A stretch of 64,000 nucleotides of DNA from JBGQOG01 sp052113705 (GTDB lineage: Bacteria > Pseudomonadota > Alphaproteobacteria > Rhodobacterales > Rhodobacteraceae), in contig NZ_JBGQOG010000020.1 in the NCBI RefSeq assembly GCF_052113705.1, forward strand, positions 1 through 64,000, read 5' to 3'. The position numbers and the translations under genes were made by a program. This document shows positions 18,144-25,479 of this stretch, in pieces. The notes beneath the pieces are model-generated. The model worked only from the letters and a program-made list of their open reading frames with translations, was not told the origin of the DNA and searched no databases. The stretch's first letter is position 1. The number at the start of each line of letters is the position of its first letter.

Positions 18144-18190
18144 TGATGTCAGATGCGGGAGGTGAGTCTCTCCTTCCGGCAGGCTCTGGC

Positions 18191-18730
18191 TTATTTCGGC
18201 CCGATCATCATGACCATCTGGCGGCCTTCCAGGCGGGGCATCGATTCCACTTTGCCCGCTTCGCCCACATCGGCGGCAACGCGGTTCAAAAGTTCGAGGC
18301 CGAGCTGCTGGTGCGCCATTTCCCGACCGCGGAAGCGCAGGGTCACCTTGACCTTGTCTCCCTCGTCCAGGAATTTGAGCACCGAGCGCATCTTGACTTC
18401 ATAGTCATGCGTATCCGTGCCTGGGCGGAACTTGATCTCTTTGATCTCAATGATCTTTTGCTTCTTGCGCGCTTCTGCTTCGCGCTTTTGCTGTTCGTAT
18501 TTGAACTTGCCGAAATCCATGATCTTGCAGACCGGCGGAACGGCGGTCGGCGAGATTTCCACCAGATCCAGCCCGGCCTCTTCGGCCATGGCCATCGCGC
18601 GAGCGGGGGTGACGACGCCGACATTTTCGCCGTCTGCGCCGATCAGCCGGATCTCGGGCGAACGAATCCGCTCATTGATACGGGGGCCGGTGTCGCGTTG
18701 CGGCGGGGCGTTGTGCGGTCTGCGGGCTAT
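18191..18730 (-). CDS. infC: Translation initiation factor IF-3, ATA start
   Basis: 179 aa when begun at ATA 18730, matching the roughly 180 aa of the family. It binds the 30S subunit, prevents 50S joining and rejects non-AUG initiation. Visible parts are the N-domain (RRPHNAPPQRDTGPRINERIRSPEIRLIG...), the helical linker rich in K/E (YEQQKREAEARKKQKIIEIKEI) and the C-domain (RPGTDTHDYEVKMRSVLKFLDEGDKVKVTLRFRGREM). There is no ATG upstream in frame before IARRPHN. A TTG at 18754 lacks a ribosome site, while AGAAGGA sits 8 bases before the ATA. IF-3 genes in other bacteria use AUU for autoregulation, so ATA here probably does the same. Confidence 0.93.
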   Translation of the reverse strand: MARRPHNAPPQRDTGPRINERIRSPEIRLIGADGENVGVVTPARAMAMAEEAGLDLVEISPTAVPPVCKIMDFGKFKYEQQKREAEARKKQKIIEIKEIKFRPGTDTHDYEVKMRSVLKFLDEGDKVKVTLRFRGREMAHQQLGLELLNRVAADVGEAGKVESMPRLEGRQMVMMIGPK

Positions 18731-18951
18731 GGTGGCGTTCCTTCTGAGGTTCAATGATGGCGGGCAAAATAGAACTCTGCGCGCCGGGATTCAACCGCAA
18801 AAGGCCCCGCGCGGCGAATGGGCTGTCGATTGCACCGGCAAAGCCCCGCCAAGGAGGGGTGCCGCAGGGGCAGGTTGGGTTTTCAAACGGGGTGCTATCT
18901 GCAATAGAGTGCGCATTAACTTTAATCATTTCGGCGAAATGGGAGCGAATG

Positions 18952-19566
18952 ATGAATAAGAATCTGTTGATCGGCGTGGTGATCTTGGCCCTGGGCGCGG
19001 GCGGTTTCTACTATTACGACGCACAGCAAAAGGCGCAGATGGCAGCCGAGGCTGATGCGGCCGCGAAAGCCGCCGCTGAAAAGGCCGCTGCCGATCAGGC
19101 CGCCGCCGAGAAAGCCGCAGCGGAGGCGGCGGCTGCCGCCGAAGCCGAAGCTGCCGCCGCGGCCCAGGCTGCCGCCGATGCGGCCGCCAAGGCCGAAGCC
19201 GATGCCGCCGCCGCCGCCGCTGCGGCGCAGGGCGCGGCCACCGAAGCGCTCGATGCGGCCACCGGCGCTGTTGGTGCGGCTGCCGATGACGCGGCCGCTG
19301 CGGCCTCTGATGCCGCCGCTGCCGCCAGTTCTGCTGCAGCTGAGGCCACTGCGGCTGCCGGTCAGGCGGCGGGCGATGCCGCTGCCGCGATGGACAAGGC
19401 GCTGTCGGTTGACGGGTTTGACATGACCGCCGTGACCCAGCTGATCGACGGGTCGGCGCTGGCCGATGACGCGAAAACCGCGCTGAAGGCCACGGTGGAA
19501 GCCGCCAAGGACAGCCCGGCGCTGTTGGCGGCCGCACTGGAGCAGGTGAAAGCCGCGCTGAAGTAA
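18952..19566 (+). CDS. Membrane-anchored alanine-rich protein
   Basis: 204 aa, starting at ATG 18952 with GGGAG upstream (ATG 18949 is also possible). Residues 4-21 (NLLIGVVILALGAGGFYY) are a single membrane anchor. Residues about 27-150 are mostly Ala with regularly spaced Glu, Lys and Asp (KAAAEKAAADQAAAEKAAAE), predicting a long helix or coiled coil in the periplasm. The C-terminal 50 residues form a distinct small helical domain (DMTAVTQLIDGSALADDAKTALKATVEAA). The layout recalls TolA-like or envelope-spanning linkers, but there is no TolA domain. Function unknown. The gene ends at a strong terminator. Confidence 0.8.
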   Translation: MNKNLLIGVVILALGAGGFYYYDAQQKAQMAAEADAAAKAAAEKAAADQAAAEKAAAEAAAAAEAEAAAAAQAAADAAAKAEADAAAAAAAAQGAATEALDAATGAVGAAADDAAAAASDAAAAASSAAAEATAAAGQAAGDAAAAMDKALSVDGFDMTAVTQLIDGSALADDAKTALKATVEAAKDSPALLAAALEQVKAALK

Positions 19567-19588
19567 GCGCCTTCCACCGCCAGACAGA

Positions 19589-19621
19589 AAACGCCGCCGG
19601 TGCAGACCGGCGGCGTTTTTT
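19589..19621 (+). terminator. Rho-independent terminator after the alanine-rich gene
   Basis: AACGCCGCCGGT and ACCGGCGGCGTT form a 12-bp perfect stem around GCAG, followed by a run of T. It lies 23 bp after the stop codon. Confidence 0.9.
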
Positions 19622-19624
19622 ATG

Positions 19625-19714
19625 GCACCGAGCGACTGTGCACCGAGCGACTGTGCACCGAGAGACTGTGCGCCGAGTGACGTTTCATCGAAAGACGGTG
19701 CATCAAGCGACGGT
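19625..19714. repeat. 15-bp tandem repeat array, six units
   Basis: Units start at 19625, 19640, 19655, 19670, 19685 and 19700. Units 1 and 2 are identical (GCACCGAGCGACTGT); the others drift progressively (GCACCGAGAGACTGT, GCGCCGAGTGACGTT and so on). One frame would encode APSDC repeats from an ATG at 19622, but that frame runs out of the repeat into antisense fpr and has no ribosome site. The array lies exactly between two facing terminators. Confidence 0.85.
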
Positions 19715-19735
19715 GCATCTGCTCCCCCCGAAGTA

Positions 19736-19765
19736 AAACGCCGCCGGAAGCGACCGGCGGCGTTT
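19736..19765 (-). terminator. Terminator of fpr (bidirectional)
   Basis: AAACGCCGCCGG pairs with CCGGCGGCGTTT around AAGCGA. Read on the minus strand it follows the fpr stop by about 38 bp and ends in TTTTA. The stem is the same sequence as the terminator at 19589-19621. Confidence 0.8.
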
Positions 19766-19802
19766 ACGTTTTCTTTTGGTTCAATGCCTTGCGGGGGTCG
19801 GC

Positions 19803-20645
19803 TCAGACGCCTTCGCCGACGAATGCCTTTTCCACCACATATTCGCGCGGTTCGGAATTGGCGCCCTCGCGCAGGCCAAAGCCTTCGAGCACGGCCATGA
19901 CATCCTTGTTGAACGCCAGGCTGCCGCAGACCATCGCGCGGTCGGTTTCCGGGTTCATCGGGGTCAGCCCCAGATCGGCGAACACCTTGCCATTGGCGAG
20001 GTTGTCGGTGATCCGGCCCATGTGGTGAAACTCTTCCCGGGTGGTGGTGGGGTAGTATTTCAGCTTGCCCTCGACCATCTCGCCGATCAGCGGATCTTCG
20101 GCCAGACCCTCGACCAGTTTGCGGCCATATTCCAGCTCGCCCACCGTGCGGCAGGTGTGCATCATGATGACTTCATCAAACTTGTCATAGGTTTCCGGGT
20201 CGCGCATCAGGCTGGCGAAAGGGGCGAGACCGGTGCCGGTGGCCAGGAACCAGACGCGTTTGCCGGGCAAGAGCGCGTCATGCACCAGGGTGCCCACCGG
20301 TTTCGGGCGCAGGATGATCTCATCCCCCACCTTGATGTGCTGCAGTTTCGAGGTCAGCGGGCCGTCCTGTACCTTGATCGAGTAGAACTCCAGCTCTTCG
20401 TCCCAGTTGGGCGAGGCGATGGAATAGGCGCGCAGCAAGGGTTTGCCATTATCGCCCATCAGGCCGATCATCACAAACTCACCCGAGCGGAAGCGCAGGC
20501 TCTGCGGACGGCTGACGCGGAACGAGAACAGGCTGTCCGTCCAATGGGTGACGGCAGTCACCGTCTGCGCATCGGGCAGATGGCGCGGGGCGGGAATGGT
20601 GGCGGCGGATGCGGTTGCTTCGGTCACGGGCTTTACTTTCGTCAA
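19803..20645 (-). CDS. fpr: Ferredoxin/flavodoxin-NADP+ reductase
   Basis: 280 aa, slightly longer than the 272-aa R. capsulatus enzyme because of an Ala/Thr-rich N terminus. It moves electrons between NADPH and ferredoxin or flavodoxin. FAD-binding LLRAYSIASP is at about 69-78, the NADP site includes FLATGTGLAPFASLMRDPETY and VCGSLAFNKDV, and the C terminus ends YVVEKAFVGEGV without a terminal aromatic residue, as in bacterial subclass I enzymes. It is encoded next to the sulfite reduction operon, which suits a role as electron supplier, and in oxidative-stress defence. Confidence 0.94.
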   Translation of the reverse strand: MTKVKPVTEATASAATIPAPRHLPDAQTVTAVTHWTDSLFSFRVSRPQSLRFRSGEFVMIGLMGDNGKPLLRAYSIASPNWDEELEFYSIKVQDGPLTSKLQHIKVGDEIILRPKPVGTLVHDALLPGKRVWFLATGTGLAPFASLMRDPETYDKFDEVIMMHTCRTVGELEYGRKLVEGLAEDPLIGEMVEGKLKYYPTTTREEFHHMGRITDNLANGKVFADLGLTPMNPETDRAMVCGSLAFNKDVMAVLEGFGLREGANSEPREYVVEKAFVGEGV

Positions 20646-20720
20646 AACGGAAAAGGGGGCGCGGGCTTTGGGCTTGCGCGCCCCTTCTAAGGGGTCAGGC
20701 CGGTCTCGGGAAGACTGAAT

Positions 20721-21092
20721 TCAGCCCTGCATCCGCGACCGATAGTCATGGGCCTGCCAATTGGCGCGGGCCAGCCATTGCGCCTGCGGTTGCCGCGCGG
20801 CCAGATCATCGCTGATCTCGACCTCATCAATGCCGGAACGGCGCGCCATCGCATATTGATCGGCGATCAGATGCCCCGCCGCCCTGAGCCGCCCGGTATA
20901 GCCGAGCGCGCGGATGCGGCGCGCCAATGTAAAGCCGCGCCCGTCGGAAAAGGCCGGGAACGCCACCGAGACCAGGCTCGCGCCAGTGACCAGCTGCGCC
21001 AGCTCATCGGGGTTGGTGTCGGGGGCGATCACCACGGTGTCGCCGGTGTAATCATCGGCGTGAAAGCCGTCGTCGCGCACAAGAATGCTCAT
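20721..21092 (-). CDS. DUF934 protein of the sulfate assimilation operon
   Basis: 123 aa, soluble. DUF934 proteins are found beside sulfite reductase and APS reductase genes in Proteobacteria. Its sequence includes VSVAFPAFSDGRGFTLARRIRALGYTGRLRAAGHLIADQYAMARRSGIDEVEIS, the conserved family core. Its ATG overlaps the cysH stop (21089-21092), so it is translated from the same message. The biochemical role is unknown; an accessory function for sulfite reductase is usually assumed. Confidence 0.88.
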   Translation of the reverse strand: MSILVRDDGFHADDYTGDTVVIAPDTNPDELAQLVTGASLVSVAFPAFSDGRGFTLARRIRALGYTGRLRAAGHLIADQYAMARRSGIDEVEISDDLAARQPQAQWLARANWQAHDYRSRMQG

Positions 21093-21874
21093 GCCACTTG
21101 GTCCTTGTCTGTCTCGGTCGGGATCGGGCCGCGCACGGCCTTGCCCCCGATGAAATGGATGCCGCATTCGGTTTTTGCCGCACCGCGCCAGCGGCCCGCC
21201 CGCGGGTCTTCGCCGGGCTTTACCGGGCTGGTGCAGGGGGCGCAACCGATGGAGGGATAGCCTTTGGCCACCAGCGGGTGCCGGGGCAGGCGGTTTTCCA
21301 CCATATATTCTTCCAGATCCTCACGGCCCCACATGGCGAGCGGGTTGATCTTGATCCGGGTGGGGGTTTCCACCTCAAAGAAGTTGATGTCGGCGCGGGT
21401 GCTGCCCTGATAGCGTTTGCGCCCGGTGATCCAGGCATCAAACTCGCGCAGGGCGTTTTCCAGCGGCACCGTCTTGCGCAGGGCGCAGCAGGCATCGGTG
21501 TTGAACTGGTGCAAGGTGCCGTCGGGATCGTCGAGCGCCAGCGCCGCATCCGCCGCCACGATGCTGCGGATGTCGGTCAGCTTCAGCTTGTCGGCCAGCG
21601 TGCGCTGATATTCCAGCGTTTCCGGAAACAGCATCTGCGTGTCGATGAACAGGACCGGCGTGCCGGGCGCGATCACCGAAACCATGTGCAACAGCACCAC
21701 CGATTCCGCCCCGAAGGACGAGACCAGCGAGACATTGCCCACGGCGGGGTCTTTCAGCGCGCGCTCGAGCACCGCCACCGCCGCATGATGGCGGTAGCTC
21801 TGGTTCAGCTCGGCCACACGGGCGTCGATCTCGGAGGTATCCGCCTCAGGCGGCGTCACGGGCAGCAGTGTCAT
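21089..21874 (-). CDS. cysH: Assimilatory adenylyl-sulfate (APS) reductase
   Basis: 261 aa. It reduces APS to sulfite with thioredoxin. C129-C130, C211 and C214 (CAPC) are the four ligands of a [4Fe-4S] cluster, diagnostic of APS rather than PAPS reductases. C237 in KTECGIHF is the catalytic cysteine. SSFGAESVVLLHM at 52-64 is the substrate loop. The start at 21874 follows AAGGAGG. It overlaps the end of cysI by 29 bp and is coupled to DUF934 by ATGA. Confidence 0.93.
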   Translation of the reverse strand: MTLLPVTPPEADTSEIDARVAELNQSYRHHAAVAVLERALKDPAVGNVSLVSSFGAESVVLLHMVSVIAPGTPVLFIDTQMLFPETLEYQRTLADKLKLTDIRSIVAADAALALDDPDGTLHQFNTDACCALRKTVPLENALREFDAWITGRKRYQGSTRADINFFEVETPTRIKINPLAMWGREDLEEYMVENRLPRHPLVAKGYPSIGCAPCTSPVKPGEDPRAGRWRGAAKTECGIHFIGGKAVRGPIPTETDKDQVA

Positions 21875-23513
21875 AGAGAGCCTCCTTGAACGGGGCGGGC
21901 CCCAGACGGCGGAAGGCTTCGATGAAGCTCTCCGACGGGCTGTCCCGCAGGTCAAGATATCCACGCAGCAAACGCTCGATGGCCGGGACCACCTCGTCAT
22001 AGGCAAAGCCGGGGCCCGCGCGCTCGCCGATGGCGGCGGTTTCGGTGCCGTCGCCGCCCAGCGTGATCTGGTAGTTTTCCACCCCGGCACGGTCGAGACC
22101 GAGAATGCCGATATGGCCCACATGGTGGTGACCACAGGCGTTGATGCAGCCCGAGATCTTGATCTTCAGCTGGCCGATTTCTTCTTCCAGACCGATGGCC
22201 TTGAAATGCGTTGCCAGTTCCTGCGCAACCGGGATCGAGCGGGCGGTGGCCAGCGCGCAATAATCCATGCCGGGGCAGGCGATGATATCCGACAGGAGGC
22301 CCACATTCGCCGTGGCCAGACCCGCGCGCAGCAGTTCCGCATGCACCTTCGGCAGGTCGGCTTTCGCGACATGCGGCAGGATCACGTTCTGCTCATGGCT
22401 GATGCGCAGCTCGCCATAGCCATAGCGCTCGGCCAGATCGGCCATCAGCCGCATCTGATCGGCGGTGGCATCGCCCGGCGTCTCGCCATGCGCCTTAAGG
22501 CTGATGGTGACGATCGCATGGTCCTGCTGTTTATGCGCGGCAAGGTTCTGATCTGCCCAGGCGCGGAAGAGCGCATCCACCGAACGTGCGGCCTCATATT
22601 CCGCCGTATCGGTCGCCTTGAAATCCGGCGTCGGGAATTGCGCGACGATCCCGTCAAGCAGCACCTGATCCACGCCGTGGAAGGTCGGACGGATGCGGGC
22701 GAATTCCGCGTCCACCGCCTCACGGAAGGTGTCGAGGCCGTTTTCAAAGACGGTGATCTTGATCCGCGCTTTGTATTTGTTATCGCGGCGGCCCATCAGG
22801 TTATAGACCGAGACGATGGCCTCCAGATACGGCAAGAGATCCGCCTTGGGCAGGAAGGGCGCGATGACCTGACCCAGCATCGGCGTGCGGCCAAGGCCGC
22901 CGCCCACCAGAACCTCAAACCCCGGCTCGCCCGCGTCGTTGCGGACCATGCGCAGACCGATGTCATGCGCGCGGGTAACGGCGCGGTCATTCGGGCTGCC
23001 GGTGATGGCGATCTTGAATTTGCGCGGCAGGAACTGGAATTCCGGATGGTCGGTGGACCATTGGCGGATCAGCTCGGCCACCGGGCGCGGATCTTCGATC
23101 TCATCGGCGGCGGCCCCGGCGAAATGGTCCGCCGTCACGTTGCGGATCGTGTTGCCCGAGGTCTGGATCGCATGCATCCCCACATCGGCCAAAGCCGAAA
23201 GGATCGCCGGAACATCGCGCAGTTTCGGCCAGTTGTACTGGATGTTCTGCCGGGTGGTGAAATGGCCATAGCCCTTGTCCCAGCGCTCGGCGATCATCGC
23301 CAGTTGCCGCATCTGCGCGCTCGACAGCGTGCCATAGGGAATGGCAACGCGGAGCATATAGGCATGCAGCTGCAGATAGAGGCCGTTCATCAGCCGCAGC
23401 GGGCGGAATTCATCCTCGGTCAGGCTCCCGTCGATGCGGCGCTCAACCTGGCTGGTGAATTGCGCCACGCGCTCACGCACGAAGGCTTCGTCGAAATCGC
23501 TGTATTTATACAT
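21846..23513 (-). CDS. cysI: Ferredoxin/NADPH-type sulfite reductase hemoprotein
   Basis: 555 aa from ATG 23513 (AGGAG six bases upstream). It reduces sulfite to sulfide with siroheme and a [4Fe-4S] cluster. The cluster cysteines are C413 and C419 (ACPGMDYC) and C456 and C460 (SGCINACGHH). Siroheme arginines lie in FTTRQNIQYNW (residues 85-95) and SGNTIRNVTAD. No flavoprotein CysJ is encoded here, so electrons probably come from ferredoxin, with Fpr as donor. It is translated with DUF2849 (8-bp overlap). Confidence 0.93.
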   Translation of the reverse strand: MYKYSDFDEAFVRERVAQFTSQVERRIDGSLTEDEFRPLRLMNGLYLQLHAYMLRVAIPYGTLSSAQMRQLAMIAERWDKGYGHFTTRQNIQYNWPKLRDVPAILSALADVGMHAIQTSGNTIRNVTADHFAGAAADEIEDPRPVAELIRQWSTDHPEFQFLPRKFKIAITGSPNDRAVTRAHDIGLRMVRNDAGEPGFEVLVGGGLGRTPMLGQVIAPFLPKADLLPYLEAIVSVYNLMGRRDNKYKARIKITVFENGLDTFREAVDAEFARIRPTFHGVDQVLLDGIVAQFPTPDFKATDTAEYEAARSVDALFRAWADQNLAAHKQQDHAIVTISLKAHGETPGDATADQMRLMADLAERYGYGELRISHEQNVILPHVAKADLPKVHAELLRAGLATANVGLLSDIIACPGMDYCALATARSIPVAQELATHFKAIGLEEEIGQLKIKISGCINACGHHHVGHIGILGLDRAGVENYQITLGGDGTETAAIGERAGPGFAYDEVVPAIERLLRGYLDLRDSPSESFIEAFRRLGPAPFKEALYDTAARDAA

Positions 23514-23811
23514 CTGCAGTCTCCTGCTTGCCGTGCGGATAGTTCGAAGGGCCGCGGGTGCGGAAGGCTTCGCGGAAATGGATCGGTTCGGGGCCCTGCG
23601 CACCTGGTTTCGCATCGGCGAGATAGGCGCCGACGATCAGGTTCTTTTGCGCGGCCGCATGGGCGAGGCGGGCATTGGCCAGCTCTTCATCCTCGATCAG
23701 CTCGGCCTCGTGGTGATGGCGGCTCCACTGATTGTCAGCGGTCTGGTAAATGACATCGCCTTCCAGCAGGTCATTGGCGGTCACGACTTTGGGCGTAAAA
23801 CGGCGGCTCAT
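23506..23811 (-). CDS. DUF2849 protein of the sulfate assimilation operon
   Basis: 101 aa. It opens MSRRFTPKVVTANDLLEGDVIYQTADNQWS, the family signature. DUF2849 proteins sit between cysG and cysI in many Alphaproteobacteria. A His/Glu-rich middle segment (HHHEAELIEDEEL) could bind metal, but this is not established. It overlaps cysG (ATGA at 23808-23811) and cysI, giving tight coupling. Confidence 0.88.
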   Translation of the reverse strand: MSRRFTPKVVTANDLLEGDVIYQTADNQWSRHHHEAELIEDEELANARLAHAAAQKNLIVGAYLADAKPGAQGPEPIHFREAFRTRGPSNYPHGKQETADV

Positions 23812-24590
23812 CGGGTGGCCTCCTTGGTTAGCGGCGGCAGGGGAGAATGGATCAGGGCGGTAGCGCTCGCCCGCGGGGAGAGGCCAAACAGGATCACGGC
23901 GGGACCGTCAAGCCCCTCCACCGCATCGGGCAATTGCGCGAGGGTGGTGCCGGTGATCCGCTGTTCGGCGCGCGAGGCGTTCTCGACCAGGGTGACCGGC
24001 GTTTCCGGGTGGGCGCTGTGCATCATCAGGCGCCCGGTCAGGAAGCGCGCGGCGCGTTTGCCCATATAGATCGCGGCAACCGCACCGGGCTGGGCGAGGC
24101 TGTGCCAGTCCAGCTCGGCAAAGCCCGCCACATCATGCCCGGTCAGAATGCGCAGATCGGCATTGCGGCCGCGGCGGGTCAGGCTTTGGCCAATCGCGGC
24201 GGCGGCGGCCGACGCGGCGGTAACACCCGGCAGGATCGTGTAACCGATGCCCGCGGCGTCGAGCTGGTCCAGCTCTTCGCCCAGACGGCCGAAAATCGAC
24301 GGGTCACCCGATTTCAGCCGCAGCACATCGCGGCCCTCGCGGGCGAAACCGATGATCATCGCATTGATCTCATCTTGCGGCAGCGCATGGCCAAAACCGC
24401 TCTTGCCGGTCTCGATCAGCGCCGCCTGCGGCCCCGCCAGCGCCAGAACCTCTGCGCTGACCAGACGGTCATGCAGCACGATATCGGCATTGGCCAAAGC
24501 CCGCGCCACGGCCAGCGTCAGCTGCCCGGCGTCGCCGGGGCCGGAGCCTGCCAGGGTCACATGACCAAGATGGGGATGGATTGCTTGCAC
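23808..24590 (-). CDS. cysG: Uroporphyrinogen-III C-methyltransferase (siroheme synthesis)
   Basis: 260 aa, equal to the SUMT domain alone (CobA/SirA-like), without the CysG dehydrogenase/ferrochelatase part. It methylates uroporphyrinogen III twice to precorrin-2. Motifs: LAGSGPGDAGQLT near 14-26, VLHDRLVS, RLKSGDPSIFGRLGEE, ILPGVTAASAAAA and YMGKRAARF. It is the first gene of the cys operon, supplying the siroheme precursor for CysI. The later siroheme steps must be encoded elsewhere. Confidence 0.92.
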   Translation of the reverse strand: MQAIHPHLGHVTLAGSGPGDAGQLTLAVARALANADIVLHDRLVSAEVLALAGPQAALIETGKSGFGHALPQDEINAMIIGFAREGRDVLRLKSGDPSIFGRLGEELDQLDAAGIGYTILPGVTAASAAAAAIGQSLTRRGRNADLRILTGHDVAGFAELDWHSLAQPGAVAAIYMGKRAARFLTGRLMMHSAHPETPVTLVENASRAEQRITGTTLAQLPDAVEGLDGPAVILFGLSPRASATALIHSPLPPLTKEATR

Positions 24591-24615
24591 GGAATCCTGC
24601 CTTTCTTCCCTCCCA

Positions 24616-24647
24616 ATATAGGAAATTTTTCCCCTGCTGCGCTATAT
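24616..24647. promoter_or_regulatory. Nested inverted repeat in the cysG/lrp intergenic region
   Basis: ATATAG (24616-24621) and CTATAT (24642-24647) enclose GGAAATTTTTCC (24621-24632), itself a dyad. A related AAGGAATTTCGTT follows at 24660-24672. The 134-bp gap serves two divergent genes, so this is the likely operator for the Lrp-type regulator. Confidence 0.45.
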
Positions 24648-24724
24648 CCCCTTGCAGATAAGGAATTTCGTTCTCTATGCTCTGCTGCGGAAAACCCCTG
24701 TCCCGGAAATGGAAGGAAAAGCGG

Positions 24725-25186
24725 ATGACTGTCCGGCTGGACGAGATGGATCGGAAAATTCTTGCGCAGCTGCAAGAGGACGCGAGCCAGTCGCTGGACG
24801 ATATCGCGCGCAAGGTCGGCAGTTCCAAGACGCCGGTCTGGAACCGTATCCGCAAGATGAAAGAGCAAGGCGTGATCGGACGCCAGACGGTTCTGCTCGA
24901 CGCCGAAGCGCTGGGGCTGGAGGCCTGTTTCTTCGTGCTGATCCGCACGTCGGAGCATGAAAGCGACTGGCAGCAGCGGTTTCTCAAGACGCTGCGCGCG
25001 CGGCCCGAAGTGCTCGAAGCGCATCGGCTGGCGGGGGATATCGACTACATCCTCAAGGTGCGGGTGAAGAATGCCCGTGCCTATGACCAGTTCTATCAGG
25101 CGCTGATCTCCGAAGTGAAGATCCACAACGTCACGGCGCTGTTGTCGATGGAAGAGATCAAATCCACGACCTTGCTTCCGCTCTGA
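24725..25186 (+). CDS. Lrp/AsnC-family regulator beside the cys operon
   Basis: 153 aa from ATG 24725, which follows GGAAGGAAAAGC. The N-terminal helix-turn-helix reads LDEMDRKILAQLQEDASQSLDDIARKVGSSKTPVWNRIRKM; the C-terminal RAM domain (residues 65-150) has VLEAHRLAGDIDYILKVRV. It is divergent from cysG-cysI-cysH and probably controls that operon in response to a sulfur amino acid, though this is inferred. A dispersed repeat with a strong GC hairpin follows its stop codon. Confidence 0.9.
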   Translation: MTVRLDEMDRKILAQLQEDASQSLDDIARKVGSSKTPVWNRIRKMKEQGVIGRQTVLLDAEALGLEACFFVLIRTSEHESDWQQRFLKTLRARPEVLEAHRLAGDIDYILKVRVKNARAYDQFYQALISEVKIHNVTALLSMEEIKSTTLLPL

Positions 25187-25190
25187 GGTC

Positions 25191-25248
25191 AGAGGGGGGC
25201 GCTGCCCCCCGCCTGCGGCTCCCCCCGGGATATTTTTGACGAAGCAAT
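25191..25248. repeat. Dispersed 3'-end repeat, copy 4 (GATATTTTTGACGAAGCAA type)
   Basis: GGGGGGCGCTGCCCCCC forms a hairpin, followed by CCGGGATATTTTTGACGAAG. It lies 5 bp after the regulator's stop codon, and is matched in reverse by copy 5 on the other side of a 160-bp spacer. Confidence 0.7.
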
Positions 25249-25410
25249 CTGGAAGGTTCCGCAAGATCTGTCGATCTGAGTTCACGCTCCGCCCTGCGCG
25301 ACACATCGAGTCGGGAAGGCGGAGCGCTTGCGTCGTGCGGTCATCGGCGTCCCCGCCTGTACCGCCTGACAAGCGTCTCGCGGCTTGGTTAACAAAAAGT
25401 AAATTGCCGC
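25249..25410. other. 162-bp spacer between facing repeats
   Basis: No gene is evident. Parts such as CGCTCCGCCCTGCGCG and its partial complement GGCGGAGCGC could pair into a hairpin (roughly 25284-25331). It separates the convergent regulator and P450 genes. Confidence 0.4.
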
Positions 25411-25447
25411 TTGCTTCGTTCAAAATATCCCCGCCGGAGGCTCCCGC
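25411..25447. repeat. Dispersed 3'-end repeat, copy 5 (reverse of copy 4)
   Basis: TTGCTTCGTTCAAAATATCC followed by CCGCCGGAGGC is the reverse complement of the GATATTTTxxACGAAGCAA signature of copies 4 and 7. It lies 33 bp from the stop codon of the P450 gene. Confidence 0.7.
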
Positions 25448-25479
25448 ATTTTCGGCAGCGTGCGCGGCCGGGCAGGGGA

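Larger units (their letters stand above)
17708..18190. other. 483-bp structured intergenic region
   Basis: No protein gene is evident. It contains an FnrL-like site (17793-17806), the multi-hairpin array described as a candidate small RNA (17860-18050) and the infC terminator (18108-18143). Reading frames over the array are short with no ribosome site. Confidence 0.7.

Noticed and set aside
19622..19900. Frame encoding an APSDC repeat protein
   Set aside because: It has no ribosome site, lies after a strong terminator, and continues into antisense of fpr. The 15-bp repeat simply keeps the frame open.
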